Source: an uncultured Eubacteriales bacterium (GTDB taxonomy: Bacteria; Bacillota; Clostridia; Christensenellales; Christensenellaceae). Taken from it: a stretch of 8,748 bases of DNA. Positions 1-6,053 of this stretch are shown here, piece after piece. The number at the start of each line of letters is the position of its first letter. Within the stretch, counting starts at the first letter, position 1. The notes beneath the pieces were generated by a model. It searched no databases. It saw only the letters and a list, made by a program, of their open reading frames with translations, and was not told where the DNA came from. Location: contig USII01000037.1 in assembly GCA_900554725.1 (NCBI GenBank), positions 1-8,748 of the forward strand, given 5' to 3'. A program made the position numbers and the translations under genes.

Positions 1-481
1 CATGATGTCTTTCTGCATATTCTGCAACAGAAAACTGATCCAGCCAATCCGAAAAGATATAGCCGGCAAACCCACAGAAGAAAAACGGAATGAGCGACAG
101 CTTATCCCGCAACGATAAGCTGTCGCTGTTGCCTGCAAGTCCCCGGATCATCTTAACCGGTCCCCAAAAAGGCGCTACCCCAAGTACTATTTTCTTATCC
201 TTTCCTTTTAGAAGAATATCAACCTTATCTTCCCATGTAACAATATCGTTTATCCGAACGCCGCATTTTTTAAGCAGGCGGGGAAGGGCGGAATAATAGC
301 CGATGTGACGATGCAGACCGGATTCCACCTCCATGTCATGATCGCGAAAAGACGACGTTCTGCCGCCCGGATAGCTATGCGCCTCTAATACAAGAACGCG
401 CCGTCCCTTGGAGGCCAGCCTGTAAGCGCAGGATAAGCCGGCAAGTCCCGCCCCCACTACGATAACATCAAATTCATCCAT
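1..481 (-). CDS. FAD-dependent oxidoreductase, phytoene desaturase/amine oxidase type (N-terminal part)
   Basis: The first 160 residues read without a stop from ATG at 481 to the window edge, so the C-terminal part is missing. Residues 4-16 form the first strand and glycine-rich turn of a Rossmann fold (FDVIVVGAGLAGL, GxGxxG at 10-15). Glu33 ends the second strand, where it would bind the ribose of FAD, and PGGRTSSF (38-45) is the conserved segment that follows in phytoene desaturases, HpnE-like enzymes and flavin amine oxidases. ESGLHRHIGYY near residue 55 resembles the substrate-side motif of plant-type desaturases. The family oxidises or desaturates isoprenoids, amines or related substrates; the substrate here cannot be told. 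An SD-like AGGAAAGGAA lies 9 nt before the ATG, which supports this start. A perfect 14-bp inverted repeat lies inside the gene at 93-127. The preceding ABC operon is closed by a strong terminator, so the gene probably has its own promoter. Confidence 0.85.
   Translation of the reverse strand, partial: MDEFDVIVVGAGLAGLSCAYRLASKGRRVLVLEAHSYPGGRTSSFRDHDMEVESGLHRHIGYYSALPRLLKKCGVRINDIVTWEDKVDILLKGKDKKIVLGVAPFWGPVKMIRGLAGNSDSLSLRDKLSLIPFFFCGFAGYIFSDWLDQFSVAEYAERHH
93..127. repeat. Perfect 14-bp inverted repeat inside a gene
   Basis: Arms at 93-106 (AGCGACAGCTTATC) and 114-127 are exact reverse complements around a 7-nt loop. The repeat lies within the reading frame of the FAD oxidoreductase, encoding roughly NSDSLSLRDKLS. 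It has no T run on either side, so it does not look like an intrinsic terminator. Confidence 0.85.
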
Positions 482-591
482 TCTTATTGATTCCTTTCCT
501 GTTGTACTTAGTATAAACAGTAAGGATAAGAATATTTAGTATTCAAAAAACGCCAGGCGGCGGTATCGTCTTATTATAAATGCATTCCACT
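482..591 (-). promoter_or_regulatory. Upstream region of the FAD oxidoreductase gene
   Basis: This gap between the ABC-operon terminator and the oxidoreductase start must hold the latter's promoter if the gene is transcribed on its own. Minus-strand TATAAT at 578-573 and TATACT near 515-510 are possible -10 boxes, but neither has a convincing -35 box at normal spacing. CTGTT (499-503) and AACAG (516-520) form a short hyphenated palindrome over the second box. A weak 4-bp hairpin, CGCC/GGCG at 562-551, is followed by six T on the minus strand (550-545). None of these is certain alone. Confidence 0.3.
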
Positions 592-626
592 AAAAAAGAG
601 ATCCCGTCTCTAAAGACGGGATCTCT
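592..626 (-). terminator. Intrinsic terminator of the ABC exporter operon
   Basis: A 13-bp perfect stem (597-609 with 614-626, arm AGAGATCCCGTCT) with a 4-nt loop is followed on the minus strand by a run of T at 597-592. It begins 31 nt after the stop codon of the second ABC gene. Confidence 0.92.
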
Positions 627-657
627 AATATTCATGAAAACATCAGTATTTTTATAC

Positions 658-2550
658 TTATTCAAGCTCAAACGCACCGGTATAAAGCTGATAATATTTT
701 CCTTTTTGTGCGATCAGCTCACGGTGGCTGCCGCGTTCAATAATATGACCAAGCTCCAGTACCATGATAACATTCGCATTTTGTACGGTAGAGAGACGGT
801 GGGCAATCACAAAGACCGTGCGTCCTCTCATCAGCGCATCCATACCGCGCTGCACAATTGCCTCCGTGCGGGTATCAATGGAGGACGTCGCTTCGTCCAG
901 TATCATAACCGGCGGATCAGCAACAGCAGCGCGTGCAATGGAAATAAGCTGGCGCTGTCCCTGCGAAAGCCCGGATCCGTCACCGGAAAGAACGGTCTGG
1001 TATCCGTCCGGCAGCATTCGGATAAAGCCGTCTGCATTCGCAAGCTTTGCCGCGGCAACGCACTCTTCATCTGTTGCATCGAGCTTGCCATAGCGAATAT
1101 TATCCATAACCGTACCAGTAAACAGATTAACATCCTGCAAGACTATGCTGAGGGAGCGGCGGAGATCCGCTTTCTTTATTTTATTGATGTTGATGCCATC
1201 ATAGCGGATTTTGCCATCTGCAATATCGTAGAAGCGGTTGATGAGGTTGGTAATCGTCGTTTTTCCGGCACCCGTCGCGCCCACAAACGCCACCTTCTGC
1301 CCCGGCTCCGCATAGAGTGTAATATCGTGCAAAACGATCTTCTCCGGGACATATCCAAAGTCCACATCATGGAGCTCCACATGCCCTTGCAGCTTTGTAT
1401 AAGTTACAGTGCCATCCTGATGGGGGTGTTTCCAAGCCCAAATCCCCGTGCGCTCCTGGCAGGGAACCAACTCTCCATTTTCCTCTCTTGCATTGACCAG
1501 GGTGACATATCCCTCATCCGCCTCGGGCTGCTGGTCGATCAGCTCGAAAATCCGCTGCGCGCCTGCAATGCCCATAATCACCGCATTGAGCTGCTGGGAA
1601 ACCTGGTTGATATTGCCGGCAAACTGCTTTGTCATATTGAGGAAAGGAACTGTAATGCTGACGCTAAAGGCCATGCCCGAAATGCTCAGGTTCGGTGCGC
1701 CTGAAACCAGCAATATGCCGCCCGCCAGCGCCACCAATACATAGAGCACATTGCCCACATTATTCAGAATCGGCCCGAGGATATTGGCATATTTATTGGC
1801 GCTTTCCGCATCCCGGAAAAGCTGAGTGTTGATCTTGTCAAAATCCTCCTGGCTTCTCTGTTCACGGCAGAAAACCTTAATGACCTTCTGCCCGTTCATC
1901 ATCTCCTCTACAAACGCCTCTGCACGGCCAATGGATTCCTGCTGGCGCACGAAATACCGCGCCGAATTGCCGCCCACCCGGCTTGTGATGAGCATCATGC
2001 AGATAACGCCCGCCACCACCAGCAGGGTCAGCCAAAAACTATAGTAGAGCATGATGCCCAGAATCGAAAGCACGATAACGACCGACATGAGCATCTGCGG
2101 AAAGCTTTGGGAGAGCATTTGCCGCAGCGTATCGATGTCGTTTGTATAATAGCTCATGATATCGCCATGGCCATGAGTATCAAAGAAGCGGATGGGCAGG
2201 TTCTGCATGCCGCTAAACATCTGCACGCGAAGCTTTTTCAGCGCCCCCTGGGTGATGATGGCCATCATCCGGTTAAAGGCAAAGCCGGATGTCAGCGAAA
2301 GCACATAGAACACAACCAACAGGCCGACATACCCGAGAATCTGCCCGCCCACAGCGCTCCAATCTCCGCTTTGCCAGCTGCTCTCTACAATGGAGATGAT
2401 GTTCTGCATAAAAATGGATGGAACCGCATTTACGACTGCGCTAAAGATGATGCAGGCCACTACCACGGGCATCATCACCGGGTAGAAGGAAAACATCGTT
2501 TTTATCAGCCTCCGCACGGTGCCCTTTTTCTTTTTATTCTGCTTAGGCAT
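658..2550 (-). CDS. ABC exporter half-transporter, catalytically intact subunit
   Basis: This is a 630-aa fusion of an exporter-type membrane domain (about residues 15-335) and an ATPase domain (about 390-630). Visible motifs are Walker A GATGAGKT (424-431), Q-loop Gln472, signature LSQGQ (528-532), Walker B VMILDE with Glu553, D-loop SSID and switch His584. The hydrolytic residues are intact but the signature departs from LSGGQ. Residues about 345-388 form an extra stretch between the two domains, absent from the partner. The frame stays open 43 codons further upstream, but ATG at 2550 is preferred: GGAGG stands 8 nt before it, the upstream extension lies inside the previous gene, and the start overlaps that gene's stop by 8 nt (ATGCCTAA), so translation is probably coupled. 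With its partner it should form a heterodimeric exporter of the BmrCD/LmrCD/TM287-288 type in the cytoplasmic membrane. The substrate is unknown; drugs or lipids are typical of the family. Confidence 0.95.
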   Translation of the reverse strand: MPKQNKKKKGTVRRLIKTMFSFYPVMMPVVVACIIFSAVVNAVPSIFMQNIISIVESSWQSGDWSAVGGQILGYVGLLVVFYVLSLTSGFAFNRMMAIITQGALKKLRVQMFSGMQNLPIRFFDTHGHGDIMSYYTNDIDTLRQMLSQSFPQMLMSVVIVLSILGIMLYYSFWLTLLVVAGVICMMLITSRVGGNSARYFVRQQESIGRAEAFVEEMMNGQKVIKVFCREQRSQEDFDKINTQLFRDAESANKYANILGPILNNVGNVLYVLVALAGGILLVSGAPNLSISGMAFSVSITVPFLNMTKQFAGNINQVSQQLNAVIMGIAGAQRIFELIDQQPEADEGYVTLVNAREENGELVPCQERTGIWAWKHPHQDGTVTYTKLQGHVELHDVDFGYVPEKIVLHDITLYAEPGQKVAFVGATGAGKTTITNLINRFYDIADGKIRYDGININKIKKADLRRSLSIVLQDVNLFTGTVMDNIRYGKLDATDEECVAAAKLANADGFIRMLPDGYQTVLSGDGSGLSQGQRQLISIARAAVADPPVMILDEATSSIDTRTEAIVQRGMDALMRGRTVFVIAHRLSTVQNANVIMVLELGHIIERGSHRELIAQKGKYYQLYTGAFELE

Positions 2551-4297
2551 CCTGCTCACCTCCCGTCCTGTTCTGAGAAGTGTAGACTTCCCGATAAATC
2601 TCGCTGCGTTCCAGCAACTGCTTATGCGTGCCAATATCCGAAATGCTGCCGCCATCCATAACCAGAATGCGGTCTGCATCCTCTACCGAGGAAGTCCGCT
2701 GGGCGATGATGATTTTTGTCGTCTGCGGGATATACTCCCGAAAAGCCTTGCGGATCAGCGCATCTGTGCGCGTATCCACGGCGCTGGTAGAATCGTCCAG
2801 AATCAGGATTTTGGGCTTTTTCAGCAGTGCCCGTGCAATGCACAGCCGCTGTTTCTGCCCGCCTGAAACATTTGTGCCGCCCTGCTCGATATGCGTGTTA
2901 TATTTTAAGGGGAATTGCTGGATAAATTCATCTGCCTGGGCCAGGCGGCAGGCCTCCACCAGCTCTTCATCTGTGGCGTTTTCATTGCCCCAGCGCAGGT
3001 TTTCCTGAATCGTGCCCGAAAACAGCTCGTTCTTCTGAAGCACTACGGCCACCTGATCGCGCAGTGCATGCAAATCGTACTGCCGCACATCGATCCCCCC
3101 TACCCGCACAACGCCTTCCGTCGCATCGTATAGCCGCGGAATCAGCTGAATGAGCGAGGATTTGGAGGAGCCTGTCCCTCCGATGATGCCAATCGTCTCT
3201 CCGGATTCAATTTTCAAATTGATGTTGGAAAGGGCCATGCGCTCTGCCCGGCGGGAGTATTTGAAGCTGACATTTTCAAATTCCACGCTTCCATCTGCCA
3301 CCACCGTTCTCGCACCCTCTTTTGGGCTCTCCAGCGCGCTCTTTTCCGTTAAAACTTCCACAATGCGCTCTGCGGATTCCGCCGCCAGCGTGATCATGAC
3401 AAACACCATGGAGAGCATCATCAGGCTGCTCAAGATCTGGAAGCTATAGGTGAGCAACGCGGAAAACTGCCCGACATCCAAATCAAGCCCCCGGCTTGTG
3501 ATAATGGTGTAGGAGCCAAAGGAGAGCACAAAGACCATCACAGCATAGAGAGAAAACTGCATCAGCGGGTTATTAAAGGCGAGAATTTTTTCCGCCCGGG
3601 TGAAATCTGCGCAGACATCCTCTGCCGCCGCTTCAAATTTCTTCTTTTCGTACTCTTCTCGCACAAAACTCTTGACAACCCGCATTCCCTTGATATTCTC
3701 CTGAATCGAGCTGTTCAAGTTGTCATATTTGCGGAACACCTTGCGGAAAAGCGGCATGGTAAGCCGGATGACAAGGTATAGCCCGCCGCCCAAAATCGGC
3801 GCGACAATCAGAAAAATAAACGCCATTTTCCCGCCCATGACAAACGCCATGACAAACGCAAAAAGCAGCATCAGCGGGCAGCGGATGGCCGTGCGGATGA
3901 TCATCATATACGCCAGCTGCACATTGGCAACATCCGTCGTCATGCGCGTCACCAGCGAAGAAGTGGAGAATTTATCGATATTCTCAAAGGAATAGCCGCA
4001 AATCTTCGCATACATATCCGCCCGAAGGTTCTTTGCAAACCCGGCGGAAGCCGTTGCGCAGGCTGTGCCCGCCAGTGCGCCAAAGAGCAGGGAACAGCCC
4101 GCCATCACAACCAGCACTGCCCCATACCAGACAATTGTGGAAATTTCGCACCCGGCCTTAATTTCATTGACCAGCCGGGCAATGACAAATGGGATAATGC
4201 ATTCCAGCAGCACCTCCATCGAAACGAATACCGGCGCCTTGATGGAATCCCGCTTATACTCCCGGATGGATTTCGCCAGTATTTTATACAACTGCAT
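2543..4297 (-). CDS. ABC exporter half-transporter, degenerate-site subunit
   Basis: This 584-aa protein has a six-helix exporter membrane domain (about residues 15-320) and a C-terminal ATPase domain (about 335-575). Motifs are Walker A GGTGSSKS (373-380), Q-loop Gln421, signature VSGGQ (477-481), Walker B ILILDD (497-502) and IIIAQR at 529-534. The catalytic Glu is replaced by Asp502 and the switch His by Gln533, the known pattern of the degenerate site in heterodimeric ABC exporters. Its intact signature would complete the active site of the partner. GTG at 4300 and ATG at 4297 are adjacent possible starts; ATG is chosen because AGAGGAG ends 4 nt before it and only 1 nt before the GTG. It is the first gene of a two-gene operon and is preceded by a leader with a terminator. 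A 12-bp tandem duplication at 3836-3859 gives AFVMAFVM in a membrane helix. Confidence 0.94.
   Translation of the reverse strand: MQLYKILAKSIREYKRDSIKAPVFVSMEVLLECIIPFVIARLVNEIKAGCEISTIVWYGAVLVVMAGCSLLFGALAGTACATASAGFAKNLRADMYAKICGYSFENIDKFSTSSLVTRMTTDVANVQLAYMMIIRTAIRCPLMLLFAFVMAFVMGGKMAFIFLIVAPILGGGLYLVIRLTMPLFRKVFRKYDNLNSSIQENIKGMRVVKSFVREEYEKKKFEAAAEDVCADFTRAEKILAFNNPLMQFSLYAVMVFVLSFGSYTIITSRGLDLDVGQFSALLTYSFQILSSLMMLSMVFVMITLAAESAERIVEVLTEKSALESPKEGARTVVADGSVEFENVSFKYSRRAERMALSNINLKIESGETIGIIGGTGSSKSSLIQLIPRLYDATEGVVRVGGIDVRQYDLHALRDQVAVVLQKNELFSGTIQENLRWGNENATDEELVEACRLAQADEFIQQFPLKYNTHIEQGGTNVSGGQKQRLCIARALLKKPKILILDDSTSAVDTRTDALIRKAFREYIPQTTKIIIAQRTSSVEDADRILVMDGGSISDIGTHKQLLERSEIYREVYTSQNRTGGEQDA
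3836..3859. repeat. 12-bp perfect tandem duplication in a membrane-helix codon run
   Basis: CATGACAAACGC occurs twice in direct succession (3836-3847, 3848-3859). In the ABC gene it encodes AFVM twice (residues 147-154), in frame and inside a hydrophobic helix. Confidence 0.8.
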
Positions 4298-4455
4298 CAC
4301 ACTCCTCTATCAAAATCTTCAAATAAAAAAGCGCAAGCCCGACGCCTTATCTGGACTTGCGCCAACAAGCAGCCTCTTTTTCCCTTTTCGGGTGAATCGC
4401 ATCCTGTCAACAAAGCCGGTTCCTTGCCCACATTTTATTTGTTTTTCTAATTATT
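4298..4455 (-). promoter_or_regulatory. Candidate attenuating leader of the ABC exporter operon
   Basis: About 158 nt separate the predicted transcription start (near 4455) from the first ABC start codon. The leader contains a complete intrinsic terminator (4362-4321) and several short reading frames: an 8-codon ATG frame MWARNRLC (4433-4407), a 27-codon ATG frame (4402-4319, starting MRFTRKGKK) running through the terminator stem, and a frame open from GTG 4431 whose TGA overlaps the ABC ATG (TGATG at 4299-4295). None has a strong SD of its own. The segment GGATGCG (4404-4398) can pair with CGCAAGTCC (4361-4353), using GGA/TCC and TGCG/CGCA with a 2-nt bulge. This would sequester the left arm of the terminator. 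That matches ribosome- or ligand-controlled attenuation but is inferred from sequence only. Confidence 0.55.
4321..4362 (-). terminator. Intrinsic terminator inside the ABC operon leader
   Basis: On the minus strand GCGCAAGTCC (4362-4353) pairs with GGGCTTGCGC (4340-4331), ten pairs including one G-U, around a 12-nt loop, followed directly by TTTTTTATTT (4330-4321). It lies downstream of the predicted promoter and only 23 nt before the first ABC start codon. The preceding gene already has its own terminator at 4592-4568, so this one probably acts on the ABC transcript itself. Confidence 0.85.
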
Positions 4456-4461
4456 ATTTTC

Positions 4462-4491
4462 ATTATACTATAATTTTCCGTGTTTTGTAAA
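4462..4491 (-). promoter_or_regulatory. Sigma-70-type promoter of the ABC exporter operon
   Basis: The minus strand carries TTTACA (4491-4486) and a perfect TATAAT (4467-4462) with an 18-bp spacer in an AT-rich stretch. It sits between the permease terminator and the ABC leader. Transcription would start near 4455. Confidence 0.75.
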
Positions 4492-4567
4492 GCTGCAATT
4501 TGCATGGCTCCCCCTCGGCGGCCTTTTATTTTGTGGCTACTCAAAGGAGGGTTCTTCGGCGCCATCG

Positions 4568-4592
4568 AAAAAGGCGGCTTATGCCGCCTTTT
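4568..4592 (-). terminator. Intrinsic terminator of the AI-2E-family permease gene
   Basis: A 10-bp stem (4569-4578 with 4583-4592, core AAGGCGGC/GCCGCCTT) with a 4-nt loop ends in five T on the minus strand (4572-4568). The stem begins inside the stop codon of the permease gene (TAA at 4593-4591). Confidence 0.88.
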
Positions 4593-5754
4593 ACTCCTCC
4601 TTCGCCCCCGGCATTTGTGGGCCGGGCGCCTTTTTGGGCCGTCCAAGCTTTCGGGCAACACGGCTTTTCAGCAGCTTATAGATCGTCGCCGCAATCGGAA
4701 CGCCCAGGAGCATGCCAAATATGCCAAACAGGCCACCGCCTACAATCACCGCCGCCAGCACCCAGATGCCGGGCAGGCCGACGGATGTGCCCACCACCTT
4801 CGGATAGATAAAATTCCCCTCGATTTGCTGCAGCGCGATCAGGAAAATCAAGAAGAAAAGGGACTGCATGGGATCCACCGTCAGGATCATGAAAGCGCCG
4901 ATACCCGCCCCAATATAGGCACCCACAATGGGAATCAGCGCTGTTGCCCCCACAACTGCGCCCGTCATCGCCGCATAGGGAAGGCGCAGGATGAGCATGC
5001 CTGCCGTGCAAAGCAGTCCAAGCAGGATCGCCTCTGTAAACTGGCCTACCAGAAAGCTCGCAAAAGATTCGTTTGCCACGCGCAAAACGCGCTGCACCTT
5101 CTCCACCCGCTGCGGCTGTAAATGCGCCTGAGCCAGGCGGGAAAACTGGCTTAAGAGCCGCTCTTTCTCCATAAGAAGATACAGTGCAAAGATAAATCCC
5201 ACAATCAGATTTGTCAGCGTGCCAAAAACGCTTGTTACCACCGAAAACGCAACGCTGAGCACATCGCCCATGCCCGTAGAAAGATAGCCCACGAGCTTCT
5301 GCATCAATGCGGACCAGTTCAGGTTCAGCTGCAGCAGCATCTGCTGCAGAGATGGCACATCCCCCACATGCTCCTGCACAAAATAATAGAGCCATTCCAG
5401 CGCAGAGGGCACCTCCCGAACAACCAGAGTAATGCTGGAAATCAGCTCGGGAAGCACAAGCGTGATAAGCAGGGCGATAATCACAAGCCAGGTGAGCAGG
5501 GAAAAGAGAATACATACAGGGCGGCGGGTTTTCTGCACCAGGCGGCTCTGGCTGCGGGGAAAATACCACTTCTCCAGCCGCTTCACAAGCAGATTTAGGA
5601 TATACGCCATGATGCAGCCGGTGAGCAGGGGGGAAAGCACGCCAATCACAGTGCCCGCAGCCGCGCCGATTTCCGGCAGATATGTGATAAACAGATAGAT
5701 GGCCCCAAGAATAAAGCCGGCCTTCCAGAGTTTCTTGCTCGTGATTTTTTCCAT
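4591..5754 (-). CDS. AI-2E family transporter (PerM/TqsA/YdiK-like permease)
   Basis: This 387-aa membrane protein has the typical length and profile of the AI-2E exporter family: hydrophobic N-terminal pairs at about 12-53, a pair near 80-112, a soluble segment at about 113-160, and a dense hydrophobic C-terminal half. Family motifs are present in order: GQFTEA (237-242), LIPIVGAYIG (273-282), QQIEGNFIYPKVVG (309-322), GLPGIWVL (326-333) and GMLLGVP (347-353). A short basic tail follows. Some members export the quorum signal AI-2 and others exchange Na+ or Li+ for protons, so the family name does not settle the substrate. ATG at 5754 is supported by AAAGGG a few nt upstream and by a near-consensus promoter 36 nt before it. 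With its own promoter and terminator the gene appears monocistronic. Confidence 0.93.
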   Translation of the reverse strand: MEKITSKKLWKAGFILGAIYLFITYLPEIGAAAGTVIGVLSPLLTGCIMAYILNLLVKRLEKWYFPRSQSRLVQKTRRPVCILFSLLTWLVIIALLITLVLPELISSITLVVREVPSALEWLYYFVQEHVGDVPSLQQMLLQLNLNWSALMQKLVGYLSTGMGDVLSVAFSVVTSVFGTLTNLIVGFIFALYLLMEKERLLSQFSRLAQAHLQPQRVEKVQRVLRVANESFASFLVGQFTEAILLGLLCTAGMLILRLPYAAMTGAVVGATALIPIVGAYIGAGIGAFMILTVDPMQSLFFLIFLIALQQIEGNFIYPKVVGTSVGLPGIWVLAAVIVGGGLFGIFGMLLGVPIAATIYKLLKSRVARKLGRPKKAPGPQMPGAKEE

Positions 5755-5789
5755 CTTGTGCCCTTTCTTTTTGGTGCATCCTTTTTTCG

Positions 5790-5818
5790 ATCATAAGAAA
5801 AAACAGAAGGAATGTCAA
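5790..5818 (-). promoter_or_regulatory. Near-consensus sigma-70 promoter of the permease gene
   Basis: TTGACA (5818-5813) and TATGAT (5795-5790) stand 17 bp apart on the minus strand. The -35 box is perfect and the -10 box differs at one base. The predicted 5' untranslated region is only about 30 nt, leaving little room for RNA-based control. Confidence 0.85.
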
Positions 5819-6002
5819 CTCCTCGCGCATCATTCGACCTTAAACCCATATTCCAGAGCAAAAGCGCGCAGTATAAGCCCCAAAAGCAGTTCGAGCCGGG
5901 GCAGGGCTCTTTTGTATTTCTATAAAGCCCATCACTCATGCCCTATTTTCAGTATTTCGAGGCGCCTCCCCATATGCTGTATGGCCTGCTTTCCTTCAGA
6001 AC
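5819..6002. other. Intergenic stretch without a recognised gene
   Basis: Between the surface-protein terminator and the permease promoter I find no supported gene. A 10-bp palindrome GAGGCGCCTC lies at 5959-5968. Near 5876-5914 there are competing short stems, GAGCC/GGCTC (5893-5897 with 5905-5909) and GCCCC/GGGGC around the same segment. They lie upstream of the permease promoter, so they would not be part of its transcript. Open frames crossing this area extend through the promoter into the permease gene and look accidental. Confidence 0.5.
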
Positions 6003-6037
6003 AAAAAACTCTGCAACTTAAAGTTGCAGAGCTTTTT
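6003..6037 (-). terminator. Intrinsic terminator of the surface-protein gene, possibly bidirectional
   Basis: The stem CTCTGCAAC/GTTGCAGAG (6009-6017 with 6023-6031) is flanked by six A at 6003-6008, read as six T on the minus strand. It lies 22 nt after the stop codon of the surface-protein gene. Five T at 6033-6037 on the plus strand mean it could also stop transcription from the other direction. Confidence 0.88.
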
Positions 6038-6053
6038 GTTTATCTCTTGTCTC

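Noticed and set aside
580..1704. Long plus-strand open frame opposite the second ABC gene
   Set aside because: It is antisense to a clearly recognised ABC exporter, has no family-like motifs or convincing SD, and its composition reflects the reverse of the real codons.
2107..2661. Plus-strand open frame opposite the junction of the two ABC genes
   Set aside because: It is a His- and Cys-rich shadow of two well-supported genes with no recognisable domain.
2551..2679. 43-codon N-terminal extension of the second ABC gene
   Set aside because: It lies entirely inside the preceding gene, and the internal ATG at 2550 has a strong, well-spaced SD.
4591..5754. Firm assignment of the permease to AI-2 quorum-signal export
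   Set aside because: The family includes members with ion-antiport roles, and no luxS or other quorum-sensing gene is in the window.
4676..5833. Minus-strand open frame overlapping the permease gene in another frame
   Set aside because: It starts upstream of the permease promoter boxes and covers a gene with all AI-2E-family motifs; its own sequence is Cys/Gly/Ala-rich without membrane segments.
5881..5914. tRNA-like GTTCGAGCC on the plus strand
   Set aside because: The flanking bases do not form a T-arm, and no acceptor, D or anticodon arm can be built around it.
5646..5939. Short minus-strand open frame upstream of the permease
   Set aside because: It crosses the permease promoter and start codon, has no clear SD and shows no recognised motif.
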